A stretch of DNA of 64,000 bases, taken from Xiphydria camelus. Its lineage: Eukaryota; Arthropoda; Insecta; Hymenoptera; Xiphydriidae. Of the stretch, positions 10,031 to 21,356 are shown piece after piece; within the stretch, counting starts at the first letter, position 1, and the number at the start of each line of letters is the position of its first letter. A program made the translations under genes and the position numbers. Location of the stretch: the NCBI GenBank assembly GCA_963678675.1, contig OY783195.1:15480143-15544142 (forward strand). The letters run 5' to 3'. The notes beneath the pieces were generated by a model. The model saw only the letters and a program-made list of their open reading frames with translations. It had not been told where the DNA came from and made no database searches.

Positions 10031-13000
10031 ATGGAGTGCTTTTTGTGCAATACGTTGGCGGATAATCCAAATTTCCATCCAAAAATAGAAGGAATTAAAA
10101 AATTTACGAGAGAAATTTGGAATGCGTGTCAAAAATATTTGAAAGCTCGGAAATATCATAACCATAAATATAATAACGTCAAACTGCCGGACAATTGTTA
10201 CGATGATATTGTGGGATATCATTCTACCTGTTACAAAGAGTTCAATGTGAATAAAAAATATCTGAACAACTATGAAAAGTAAGTGGAATAAGTTTAATTA
10301 AAGATATAGATTTAAACAAACATTTTAATGACATTGCATGATTAAAATTTTGATCGAATGTCCCTCAAAAAATTGTTGAGTTATTTATGATTTTATAATT
10401 GTGAAATGCATGAAAAATGTAACATAGCGATTTTTTTATCGTTCTTGTTTTTTTTAATAAATAAAATAGTATTTCCAAGAAGTCAACCTTTTACTACAGT
10501 AGAAACTCGAAGTACATGTAAAAAGCTTTTAATTAAAAATGATGGCAATGTTTTTTTGTAAATCACATTGAACGAAACGAATTACCATTTACAGTTCCGA
10601 ATCATCTACTGCATCGCCAGCAGCAAATACTAGTATAGTATCTGAAGACACGTCTAATCCAGGAACTTCCAATTCAAGGTTTCGTACTCTCTTTTTGTTA
10701 TAATAAACTTTCAAAAATAAATGAATATTATTTTTTTTTGGTAGAATATCAGTCCGTTTTTTGCGAAGGGAACTTGATTCTTCTATTAATGATCCAACAG
10801 AAATTGATGAACATAGCACATCTGAGTAAGTGTATATTTTAATAACTACATTGGCTATTTTAAGCAACATTGTTCTCAATTTGTTAAAATACAAATACTA
10901 TTTCCAGATTGATGAGCGACAGATGTATTATTGAAGAACATGGTAGTAGCACTTACGTAGAAAATGATGATGACTCCAATGCTACTGTGGAAAGTTTCTC
11001 AAATGAAGAATCGGCTGAAGCGTGCTTTTTTTGCAACAAAATTTGTATCACTCGCAACTATAAGAAAGTTTTTTGCCGACGAATTAAAGACAAACAATCA
11101 TGCTTGTCAACCATAAAAAAGTATGCTACAGAAATGAGCGACATTGATATGTTACAAAAAATTGCTGATGAAAACTTAGTCGCACGAGAAAGTGTGTGTT
11201 ATCACGGTCCTTGTCACTTGCAATATTTTTCAAAATATAAGAAGTATATAAACCGTCCAGACACTAACATCTGGGCTACCAAACGTGATATTTATAAGCT
11301 TGCTCGAAGTAGACTGGCTGAATATATTACGTGCGAAGTCATAGAAAATTTGCGAGTTTTATCCTTACGCCACATAAAAAATTGTTTGGTCGAATTTTTG
11401 CGAGAACTTCATGAAATTGAAGACATGGATTACGGCTCTAGTTTCTTCAATACTGGTAATTTAAAAGCTTACCTACAGCAGTTCTTCAAAAGTGAAATAA
11501 AATTTATAACTTTGGGTCTCAAGTTGTACGTGATATCATCAAAAATATATATTGAATGTATTGATGACGAAAAGATTGAAGAAATAGTATTTGAGCAAGA
11601 AGCTGAAGAATTCGCAATGAAATATCGATCCCATATATTAAAAATAAAAAAAAATCCTTTACCAGATTATCTCGACAGCGAATCTTTGAACAAAGGGGAG
11701 TGCAAGGTACCCTATTGGCTACAACTGTTTTGGCTCACAGCTTTAAGTGGTGTTGACAACCGAATCAATGATCGCGTCGAACGCTTAGCTTCTTGTTATT
11801 CACAGGATTCCATTTATAGTATCACAAGAGGGAAAATTAAGCCAAGAAAACAAATTTTATTAGGAATAGGCATTAAAAGTCTGACTGGTAGTGAAAAAAT
11901 TATAAATATTTTAAATAAACAAGGATACTGTCTCAGTTATTCAAGTATACTTGAGTTAGAAACTTCTGCAGCTTATTCGACCATTTCAAATAAACGGTTA
12001 TGTCCTTCTGGAATACATCCGACATCCATATTGTCTTCGGGAATAGCATGGGATAATTTTGATAGATTTGTAGAGACTTCAGGAAATTCAACAATGGGGA
12101 AAGATACTCTACATGACACAGTAGGCATAATATATCAAAGTATACCTACAGAAGAGCAACTAAATGCTATTCAAAGAAATGACGAATACTCTAGTAGAGA
12201 ATTTATTTCATCGTCGTTCAATGTGCTCAATCGATCTGGTCGAAGAAAAAGATCTTTCGCCTTTGATGATTTAGAAGATTTTGGCCACGCGAAGCAACTT
12301 CGCCCAGTATTTTGGCAAAGCAGTATTCCTTCAATAGAACATCCTCAAAATGCAGTTTATTTTCACCAGCTCAATTTTATGTGGTTATTGTCACATCTGA
12401 ATAAAATCGACAACACCCCCATGTGGATAGGATATCACGCGAAAATATTAAAAGATGCTAGTGATATACAAAAAATTGAGTATTTGACACAAATTAATGA
12501 TAGCCCTACGAATCCTGCTGTTGTCAAAGAAACTTTGCGAAGAAGTTTACAAATCGCAGAAGAATGTGGGAAAACTTACTATAATGTCACTTATGACCTA
12601 GCTATGGCTAAAATAGCTTTGAGAATTCAAAGTGCAGATGAAACATTTTCTAAACTTTTTATTCATCTAGGATCTTTTCATATAATGATGTCGTATTTTA
12701 AAGCAGTAGGAAAATTCATAAATGGATCTGGTTTGACGAACTTGCTTGTGGACAGCGGTATTTTAGCAAGTGGTTCAGTAAATGCATTTTTAACAGGAAA
12801 GCATTTCAATAGGTGCAGGAAAGTCCATCCTCTACTATCTCTCGTTATTCAAATCCTCCATTTTGATAGTTTTACGCAATACTCACATTTAGATGATTCA
12901 TACTTCGAAGACATTAAAACTCACTTGTTACAATTTAATGCTCAAAGCAATAATGATCATCCACAGATAGCTGATAATATCACGAAATCTTTATGCAAAA

Positions 13001-15389
13001 ATTATGAAAATTTTAAAAATGGCACTTTGCAAGGAAAACAAGGCCAAACACCACAGATTTATCTCATGTATGTTCAGCTCGTAGATTATTATCTAATGTT
13101 GGAATATAGCATTCGCACAGCAGATTTGGATATGTACAAATTTGTATTAACGAAAATGGTAAATATTTTTTTTATCATGAACCACCAAAATTACGCTAGA
13201 TATCTGACTATTTACGTCGATAAATTATCCGCCATAGAAGAAACTCATCCAGGATTACTCAACGATTATAAAGATTGTTTCTTTGGCATTCGAAGAACAT
13301 CAAAACCTTTTTCGCGAATCCCGATTGATTTGACCTTAGAGCAGACGATAAATGCAGATGCAGCTTCTAGGTCATCAGGAATTATCAACATCACCAATTC
13401 GTTTTCTGCTCGGCAAAAATGGTCAGTTACTCATTCTTTGAGAACAAGTTTAATAACAAATTTGTTAAACTTCTGTAACATGCGAAAAAGACACGATATC
13501 TCGAAAGATTTAAAGAAATCAGCTATAGTACATTGGACTAAAAATGTAGATACTCTATTACATTTTATCAAACAATGTACAAACCCTTTTTCTTCAAGTT
13601 TGCAAGAAGATCATTTATACAATGTATCATCTGGACAGTCAGTATCTAACGAAATATACCAGTTTTTATCAAACGTTGAAATTGAAGGAGAGAAGCAACG
13701 ACATCAATTCGCAACTGAAACAACTACTGATCCAGATAGATTCGATCGAGCCATCTCAAAAAATAAAATAATAAATTTTGATTACAAAAATACGAAGAAA
13801 GTTAAAATCAATGGAGCTGTAAAAGAAGTAAAAATTCAAAGAGATGTTTTCGGCAGACTATTATATGCATCAATATAAAATAAAATAGATCTACAAAAGG
13901 CTTTATCGTACCCTTTAGCTCCTATTTCTTTAGCTTTCTGTCACATAGATGGTTCAATCTGCAAGACTCAAAAGTCAGTAGTTATCAACGAATTAGTTTC
14001 ACATCAAGAAAAAAATTTTAGTCCTCCAGAAGCAGACTTGCATATTGTAGATGGTTTTTATTTGTTGCACACCATGAAAAATGTTCCAAATAGTTATGGC
14101 AAAATTTCTCAGCGTATTTTTCAACTCATCAGTAATAATAGAAAAGAGGTCCACGTAATTTTTGATAAATATAAAGTGCCCAGCCTAAAAGATTATGAAC
14201 ACCAACTGAGAGGCGAAGAAGAGACGCACTTTGACATTCGGAGAGAAAACAAGCGTACGACAGATTTTAATAAGCTATTAAGAAGCGCAAATTTTAAAGG
14301 AAAATTTGTGGAATTCTTAATTGAAGATTGGATCCATCATGAATTTGTAGATTTATGCCAAAATAAAAAAGTGATCTTGAATTACGATCGATGCTATGTT
14401 TTTGAGGTAGCACCTAACAATGTAATGAGAAGGACCATCAATTACGATCTAACGTGTGATCATGAGGAAGCTGACACAAAAATTGTTTATCACGTTTGCA
14501 GCTTGAATACTAATCAACGCATACGTGTTCACTGCACAGACTCCGACATTCCCGTGATTATGTTAACAAACTTTCAATTTCGAAAAGGAGATACTGAAGT
14601 AGTCACCGATATGAGTACAAAAAACAAAGATTTATACCTTGATATCAATACAATTTACAACAGTCTTGGTTCCCAAATCTCAAGGTCACTTGCAGTGTGT
14701 CACATCTTTACTGGGAATGATTTTAATCCGTCTTTTTATCGAAAAGGCAAAAAGAAGCCTTTTAATATTTTGAAAAAAAATGTTAAATTTCAAGAAGCGT
14801 TCATCACGCTGATTCAGATTTCACCATCGCAAATAGATTTTTCAAGTGAGGTGTTCAAAACTATTGAAGAATTTGTATGCAGAATGTATTCTTTGAAATC
14901 AAGAGACGTAAACCAAGGGCGGTATGAACTTTTTGAAAAAGGATACAACTATCGAAGTGATTCTGAAAGCATTTTAAAAAAGAAAATTGTTGGATACGAT
15001 GCATCATGTTTACCACCAACAAAACAAGAGTTACTTCAGCAGATTAGAAGAACTATATACCTCAGCAGTATTTGGTGCAAGTCATTTTTGAGAACACCCA
15101 CAGAAAAAGATCCCGCCGAGTGCGGTTGGAGTTTGATTGACAATAAATATCAGTTTTATTGGTTCGATGGATCAGAAAGTCCATCATTAGGTCAATTATA
15201 TACCGATAATCAAGGTATATTTATTCTATTCATATATTGCTTTATTTATTCCAATAATAATAAAATATTCTATATTATGTAGATTTGTTCTTTTTTTTCT
15301 TTTCAGAAACAGATCAAAGTGAAGGTGAAGATGAGTGTGATGAAACGTGCAGTAGCGATGAAAATGAAACATCAAGCGAAACCGAATAG
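10031..15389 (+). pseudogene. Transposon protein with XPG/FEN1-like nuclease domain, one in-frame stop
   Basis: Five exons with GT-AG borders: 10031-10278, 10595-10678, 10745-10825, 10908-15214, 15307-15389. They sum to 4,803 nt, or 1,600 residues plus stop. The only break is TAA at 13876-13878, with the frame staying open on both sides. N-terminal Cys/His modules repeat (CFLC...YHSTCYKEF near residues 3-75; CFFC...YHGPCHLQYF near 174-245). A conserved central block holds VTYDLAMAK (~697) and LGSFHIMMSYF (~725). Nuclease motifs follow in FEN1 order: IVDGFYLLH (~1184), VIFDKYKVPSLKDYE (~1221), HEEADTKIV (~1323), TDSDIPVIML (~1348), TGNDFNPSFYRKGKK (~1405). These match the acidic metal-binding positions VDA, VFDG, EAEA, D-x-D and G-x-D. 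An acidic Ser/Glu tail closes it. The nuclease assignment is from motif pattern; the transposase core is not assigned. Confidence 0.8.
15307..15389 (+). CDS. Acidic last exon of the nuclease-bearing gene
   Basis: The intron 15215-15306 (GTATAT...TTTTCAG) splits a Glu codon. The 27 residues are almost all Glu, Asp, Ser and Thr, ending SSETE. Acidic tails also end the related fragments at 3846-3929 and 30190-30240. Confidence 0.7.
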
Positions 15390-15711
15390 TGTGCATGATG
15401 TAAAATTAAAAAAAAATGTATTTGTTTATATTTGTAATAATATTCCTATATCTAGAATATAACCGTAAGATTTTTTAATTTTTTCCCGGCTTTTCCAATA
15501 ATATATATCGCAACTCTGTATATCATCGCAGTACTCAGTGCAAAAAAAACATTGAAAATGTATTTATTCACTTCACCTGGAGTAATGATGTAGTGTGGTC
15601 GAAATTTTTGCACTTTTTTTGTCGGACTAAGAATTCGTAGATGTATTTTTGTCGGTCATTCTGATTTTTGTTGAAAACAACAATTTTCTATTGTCTGGTA
15701 CTTTTGTCCGA

Positions 15712-16191
15712 CATGTGGTAATCGGTTTTCGATACCCTGTGAAGTTTCCGACTTTCCGCTGTCGGACTGGAAAAACGCGGCCTGAAATTTGTCGGACAAC
15801 AATACATTTTGATTTTACTAATAATTCACAAGCAATTCATCCAAAAAGGACGTATGTGGTCATTGGTTTTCAATACCCTGTCATCTTTCCCTGTTTAGGA
15901 CGGTAGACACGCCAATAGCGGAAAAACTTTTGTCGGACAAATTTAAATTCGCATTTGAAACGAAATTTGCAGTAAATTAAGCTAAAATAAAAACATGTGG
16001 TCGTGAGTTTTTAAGACCCCGGGAAATCGCCATGTCTGAGACTTTCCAGAGCGGAAAAGCAGAGGAATCATGAAAAGTCGCAGAGGAAAAGTGTGGTAGA
16101 CTCGTCAAACCGAAGCTCATCGCGAAGTATAAGGTATGTGGTAATCATCTCTCCGGGGGGGGGGGGGGGGGGGGGGCTGTAATGTGGACTA
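15712..16191. repeat. Right terminal inverted repeat
   Basis: Near-exact reverse copy of 9258-9726. Its poly-G run (16155-16176) is longer than the left poly-C. More GTCGGAC boxes lie just inside it (15621-15655). Confidence 0.9.
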
Positions 16192-16430
16192 TCTGTCTTT
16201 ATTCTTTAAATCTGCTACATTCCAAAAAAGTATCTTACATTCGTTCTTTTTAACCATGCATTCTTCTCTCACAACCTCCGTTCTAACGTTATTTCTGGTC
16301 GCTGGCCTTACTGAAAATTTTCTTCCCTTCTCTGCGCCGTTCTTATTTCCGACCAATACTTCCAGATCCCATCTACGCATATCTTCTAATATTCCACCTT
16401 TGCTTCTTTTCCCATTCCTCGCTCTTTCCT
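16192..16430 (-). pseudogene. Non-LTR ORF2 start (5' half of split copy)
   Basis: On the minus strand the frame reaches KILFWNVADLKNKDR, the usual opening of an APE endonuclease in this family. The 6.9-kb transposon cuts it there. The continuation is at 9257 downward. Confidence 0.75.
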
Positions 16431-16432
16431 TG

Positions 16433-16783
16433 CTATGCTCGATAGTTCTCTCTGAATACTCTGAAAGGGATACTTTCTTCTATTGTCAGGTCTTGCTCGA
16501 TATAGATTCTTCTTGATCCCAGCCTATGCTTTCTTTTCATTATTTTCTGTATATCTTCCCATTCCTCCATCTTTACCACAATCACTCCCTCAGTTTTTCC
16601 TATTATTCTTACCCACTGTATCACCACTTCCACTCCCAATTCATTTAAGAAGAACTCCCTCAATTCCTCTTTCGCGTTATTGTTCTTTATCTTAAGCCCT
16701 TTGATTACCACATTATTCCTCCTCTCTTTTTGATCTTGCCTTTCTACCATCATTTTAAGCCTTCGCACTTCTCCCTCACTCAT
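16433..16783 (-). CDS. Non-LTR ORF1, C-terminal RNA-binding part
   Basis: About 116 residues with RRNNVVIKGLK and a VVKMEEWEDIQKIM stretch that look like the RRM/C-terminal domain of LINE ORF1 proteins, which bind element RNA. It is separated by a stop from the coiled-coil part upstream, so ORF1 is probably broken here. Clade not determined. Confidence 0.55.
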   Translation of the reverse strand: MSEGEVRRLKMMVERQDQKERRNNVVIKGLKIKNNNAKEELREFFLNELGVEVVIQWVRIIGKTEGVIVVKMEEWEDIQKIMKRKHRLGSRRIYIEQDLTIEESIPFRVFRENYRA

Positions 16784-16810
16784 TGCTGCATTTCCCTCTC
16801 CCTTTTCTTT

Positions 16811-17338
16811 TCATTGTGCTTCTAATTCCTCCACTCTTTTCTCCACCGCGACAGCAACTTCCATTTCCAACTTCTCGGGAGTTTGTCTCTTTTCTAGTTC
16901 TTTTAGTCTGTTCTCTAACTTGTCTATCTCCTTAGCCCATCTTTCCTCCCTCCTTTCCATCTCCTCGCCGATTTTCCTTATTGCTTCTTTGAGGCTCTCT
17001 CTTTCCTCCCTTACCTTGCTTTTTAAATGTGTTATTTGCCCCGCTAATTCCCTTATCGCTTCAATTATCTCGTCTTTACCGTCTGCTGCCTTCCCTATCT
17101 CCGCCCCTTTTTTCTCTTCAACTTTTTCATCCCCCTTTCTTTTAGAAATTCCTTGGGCTTCTTGATCCACGTCCTCCAAATTCCCTTTGCCTGCCTCCGC
17201 TTTACTCCACATTTTGTCTATCTTATTCCCTGATGGTTTTAATAGCCTCTCCGCGTTCGATACCCGCCCTACTTTTGATTTTCCCGCTTCCCCTTTTCCT
17301 CCCGATTTCGTTCGCCCGCGATCATCCTTATCGACCAT
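16811..17338 (-). CDS. Non-LTR ORF1, N-terminal coiled-coil part
   Basis: 175 residues, very rich in Lys, Glu and Arg. A basic Gly/Lys N-terminus is followed by a long heptad-like region from about residue 85 to 175 (for example KLENRLKELEKR). This is the trimerising coiled coil expected of a LINE ORF1 protein. The ATG is at 17336-17338. No zinc knuckle is visible. Confidence 0.6.
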   Translation of the reverse strand: MVDKDDRGRTKSGGKGEAGKSKVGRVSNAERLLKPSGNKIDKMWSKAEAGKGNLEDVDQEAQGISKRKGDEKVEEKKGAEIGKAADGKDEIIEAIRELAGQITHLKSKVREERESLKEAIRKIGEEMERREERWAKEIDKLENRLKELEKRQTPEKLEMEVAVAVEKRVEELEAQ

Positions 17339-17640
17339 CGTTTCTTGATGAATGCTTCCTACCTTACCTCCTTACTATTTGACCCCTTACGCCCGCTGCT
17401 CTAACCTCCTAAACTTGCCCTAACCTCAATCTCTCCCCCGCTTCCTTTTTCCTTAATTCCTGCCTTTCTTCCTTTTCCCTCACCTATTCTATTATCTTAT
17501 CCGTTCACAACCTATCTTTCCTTCACGCTTACTTCATTTTTCTGCTTTCTTATATTTATATACACTTATTATTTCGCACACTACCTCTCACACCCCAACT
17601 GCACGCCTCCACCGCCGCTAACCAAGCCCCCGTCATCAAA
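17339..17640 (-). repeat. Non-LTR 5' untranslated region
   Basis: C/T-rich on the plus strand, ending near CTAACCAAGCCCCCGTCATC. Related 5'-end pieces occur at 20230-20330 and 38190-38545, each with AACCAAGTCC, which suggests separate insertions of one family. Confidence 0.5.
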
Positions 17641-17972
17641 CTTATAATACTTTTTAAGACTAAATGCCCAACATGATAATGCAGAAAACAGAAGAGTTTC
17701 ATCGATTTATAGAGCCACCAAATAATGTAAGAAACCCAGCGAAATACTTTAACGGTTTTTACCTTGAAAAGCGCGTGTGTCCTCCGGCCACGAACAAGGC
17801 GGCAGTATTGAGTACAAAGTGAACTATCTTACGAGTGTAGTTGCGCGGGAGTGGATGAAGGCAACATGTTGAAATAGCGTTATTCGGATTTACCCCACAT
17901 TCGCAATTACCCCGTCTTTCCCTATATATGATTTCTTATTAACTTTTCCTATTTATCGTACAATTTCTCCCC
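17641..17972. other. No gene recognised
   Basis: Unremarkable sequence, with a short word (GGATTTACCCC) also present in the MITE at 7802-7975. Confidence 0.3.
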
Positions 17973-17976
17973 TTAA

Positions 17977-18115
17977 CCCTTTCACTGCTGAATTACTTAC
18001 CAGGAGCGTGACCGCTGTGCGGCAGTTTTTCTACCGTTACGTAGAAGAAAGGTACATATATGCCTAGAGTAGTCCTGGACAGAAACGTATTTATACGTCT
18101 GGAGCAGCGAAAGGG
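17977..18115. mobile_element. piggyBac-type MITE
   Basis: CCCTTTCACTGCTG and its imperfect complement GAGCAGCGAAAGGG are flanked by TTAA at 17973-17976 and 18116-18119. It has no coding content. Confidence 0.85.
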
Positions 18116-18119
18116 TTAA

Positions 18120-18443
18120 CGTGTAATGCAACAGATTCGTGAAGTCGGGATGGGGCTTCGAGCATCGAACGAGCCGTTCGCGAACGGCTTGAACTGATTT
18201 ATGGAGAAAAAAGCCACGTATACGCTAGGTTTGATTCGGTTAGTTGCTCATTTCGCGTTCCAGCTGAATAGCATTACACTACATGTTACATTACAGGATT
18301 GGTGCGGCTAGTATATGCGGCTTTACATTGCACTCACAAAGAAGTATAGTTACACTGGGATCTTAATTATGCACCATTTATATTGTTCGCTATATTTCAC
18401 TTTAGCACAGAAAATATAAATTGATCAACAATTTCGCTATACA
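18120..18443. other. No gene recognised
   Basis: One short dyad (GAGCCGTTCGCGAACGGCTTG at 18169-18189). Nothing else seen. Confidence 0.3.
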
Positions 18444-18445
18444 TA

Positions 18446-19968
18446 CAGTATGTTCCGTGGCAAACTAGAGCGTTTGAACTTCCCTGACATTTGACTTCGG
18501 TAGTGGTTGGGACGGTGCTGTAGCACGGATGTTATAAAAGAAACTGGATAGCCAATATAATATTGCCGAGGAAGGTGAAAATAGCTGCGAATACACAGTC
18601 GCCATACTGTGTGAAATTCTAGGTATTTCAGTACTGTTAGCATGGTGCTTCTGTATTAAAATCACTAGATTGCTATCCTGTGGTCCTGTTACCGTCTAGG
18701 TATTGTCAAATATGTGTCAAGTGTTGTGTTTATTTTCTTGATATTTTCCACGATTCCACGGATTTATTAATTTAAGCAAGTTACTAAATCAAATAACTAA
18801 ATTTACACATATATTTATTTACCTTTACATTACGATGACATTACATCGTTATGAACTCGAGTTGATAATTTGATGACGAGCAAATCACTAGCTTTTGCTA
18901 CTCCAGATAAAGTACCACTACTCCGTTCAGAAAACAGATGAAAAAAATACAAACTTATAGAGAAGACAATACATAATAAACCTCATTATTTTCTTGAAAT
19001 AACAACTTGTGATAACTTTGTCATACAAATATGTACATACATGTACTGTTTGTATGCATTTATATTTACAAAATTAAAGATTGAAGTATTATACAATCTG
19101 TCCCTTTCAATACACGCCAGCGTAGCACATTGCATATCGGTTGGCGCTATCGGATCCAAGATGGTTCCCTAAAATTCCAAGATGGTTCCCTAAAATTTGG
19201 TGACAATACCGACAGCCGGTACTCGAACCAAATAGCAGGGACTCGAACCAAATAGCAGGGACACGAACCAAATAGATGTTTCAGTCCGAAAAACATCGGT
19301 CATATCAATAGTGGTGAATGTGACAGACGCTCTGACAGCTAGCTTGATAATCGTTTGGATTTTTTTAATAATCAAGATAGTGAACGGAAGCAGTGTCATT
19401 TTTCTCTGGTTTCTGGTGCATGAAGAGCAGGAAAGGAGACATCTGTATCTCGGAAGAAGTGCCACTATTGATATGACCGATGTTTTTCGGACTGAAACAT
19501 CTATTTGGTTCGTGTCCCTGCTATTTGGTTCGAGTCCCTGCTATTTGGTTCGAATCCCGGCTGTCGGTATTGTCACCGAATTTTAGGGAACCATCTTGGA
19601 TCCGATAGCGCCAACCGATATGCAATGTGCTACGCTGGCGTGTATTGAAAGGGACAGATTGTATGTTATTGAACACTATTCACTTTATTATATTGATAGC
19701 AAATCATATTCATACACCGCTTTTCAATACATTTCGAATTTTTCCACCATTAATAATCTTATCTCATTGGTGGAAAAACAACCAATAAAATCTTTGCACA
19801 GTATGGTGCTCGCCAGAAAATTGACAAAATAGTATTTAGGAATTGGCTATCCAGTCTCTTTTATCACATCCGTGTGCTGTAGTCATTTATAATGAGCGTC
19901 GTCCCAACCACTACCGAAGTCAAATGTCAGGGAAGTTCAAACGCTCTAGTTTGCCACGGAACATACTG
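18446..19968. mobile_element. TA-flanked inverted-repeat element (Tc1/mariner type)
   Basis: Termini begin CAGTATGTTCCGTGGCAAAC and are flanked by TA at 18444-18445 and 19969-19970. Arms run about 100 bp and share TTCCCTGACATTTGACTTCG with the element at 6751-7459. There is no transposase. A second MITE sits inside. Confidence 0.8.
19092..19664. mobile_element. Palindromic MITE nested in the preceding element
   Basis: Arms of about 200 bp begin near TACAATCTGTCCCTTTCAAT and run through GGCGCTATCGGATCCAAGAT. Each arm holds tandem copies of a 20-bp word close to CTCGAACCAAATAGCAGGGA. The 91-residue open frames on both strands are arm by-products. Confidence 0.8.
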
Positions 19969-20229
19969 TATAAAGTATAAATGGCAAGCTTTATTTTGAT
20001 CTTTGATACGATACCAACGTAATATTTATGAAATATTTGCTACTGAAATAAGTCTAAAATGACATTTATTTAATGGCTTGAAGTCGATTTATTCGAAAAC
20101 ATGATGTGATGAAACAATTTTGAAAGCGGATTCATATGCAGCGCATAAAAATCTATAATACTAAGTTTATTATTCCGTCTAAACCTAAATACATGTCTGA
20201 ATTTGTCAGACAGTATTATTTCACTTCTT

Positions 20230-20330
20230 GTGGGTATACGCAACTCAGCACTCACGCACGCATCCATTCACCACCACACCTCCTAACCAAGTCCCAGACA
20301 GTATTATTTGTGCCTTCTAAGCTATTTTAA
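20230..20330 (-). repeat. Fragment of non-LTR 5' end
   Basis: The CACTCACGCACGCATCC...CCTAACCAAGTCCC block resembles the 5' end of the non-LTR element near 17600 and the piece near 38500. Confidence 0.4.
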
Positions 20331-20416
20331 AAATTCAAATGATAGTTTCGGTATGATGGAGGAAAGCATTACAAAGATACGTGCAATGGTGGCTTTTTGT
20401 ATAAGTAAACCTTTAA

Positions 20417-21356
20417 CCTTCCTAAGTCACTCATTTCGACTATACACAGAGGTTGTTTGGGTCAAAAATGACCCACATATATAGGTAATAACACGTTCGT
20501 TACTATTTATTGCTCCATTTTTTAATACACTTTGGTATTGATTACTTCTAAATACTGGATACGTATTTAAATGAAAAAATATTGCTTTTCGAATATTAAC
20601 GTACATAAAATTATTTTTTTTCAGAACGCTTACATCTAACTAGTGATGATTTTGTCCTGTAATGTGCTACAGAAAAACCATTATGAGCACCTCAAGCACA
20701 TGTGTTTGCACTAAATAACCCTTACAAATAAATTTTTGGCAACGGTGATATTTGTAAAAAGATTTGTTGTCAGTTTTCTCGCATAAGTAGCAACGACCTC
20801 TTTTCTTCGCACCTATAGACTGAGATATAGAAGAAGAAGGTACCACTTCAGATTTAATTTTCAAGTTTAAAAGTTTTGACAAACTAAAAATGCACCCTGC
20901 TGCGTGAACGTTCGTTGAATAACTGATAGGATAATCGAAGAAAGAAGGAGGCGTCAAAGTCAAACGCGAATAAGTTCGGATTTGCGAACTGCTGTGAACA
21001 GCAGCTCTGCAACGAACAACTTTGTTGCTGCTATGTGACTCACGCGAGTACTTTATTTTGCTCGTCCTTAATAAGCATGTTATGATACGTTATTTAGTCT
21101 TATCAGTCTAAGCACGAAATATGCAAAAATCGCCGCACAAAAGCATTGGGTCATTTTTGGCCTGAATAACCTCCGTGTAACTATTTTTACCGTAAGTACT
21201 CCTGATCGATTTTTCAAAAATTAAAATCACCAGAATTGCTCTATAGACTATACAAATGAAGTCACGAACCCATAAATATGTATCGTGTGCGGTCTTAGTG
21301 TTATTAACAAAATTAATATGCTACGGGTCAGAAATGACCCGAGCGACTTAGGAAGG
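20417..21356. mobile_element. piggyBac deletion derivative
   Basis: CCTTCCTAAGTC termini are flanked by TTAA at 20413-20416 and 21357-21360. Subterminal GGGTCATTT/AAATGACCC words repeat inside both ends. It keeps only the 3' end of the transposase gene (20667-20963), so it cannot move by itself. Confidence 0.9.
20667..20963 (-). pseudogene. piggyBac transposase, C-terminal cysteine-rich domain
   Basis: The last part reads KKRGRCYLCEKTDN...CQKFICKG, the C-x2-C...C-x2-C...C pattern of the zinc-binding tail of piggyBac transposases, which contacts the element ends. The DDD catalytic core is missing. The frame lies inside TTAA-flanked CCTTCC ends, which supports the family. Confidence 0.8.

Larger units (their letters stand above)
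9258..16191 (+). mobile_element. 6.9-kb DNA transposon encoding an XPG/FEN1-like nuclease (Academ-like)
   Basis: Inverted repeats of about 470 bp (9258-9726 and 15712-16191) bound a single spliced gene. The outermost sequence is TAGTCCACA, then a C-run, then GGAGAGATGATTACCACATA. The element lies inside the endonuclease frame of a non-LTR element. Joining the flanks restores that frame if TC (or TCT) is the target duplication: 9256-9257/8 and 16192-16193/4. As I recall, a 3-bp duplication fits the Academ superfamily, whose X lineage carries an XPG nuclease. Arm similarity looks high apart from the C-run length, suggesting a fairly recent insertion. Confidence 0.75.
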
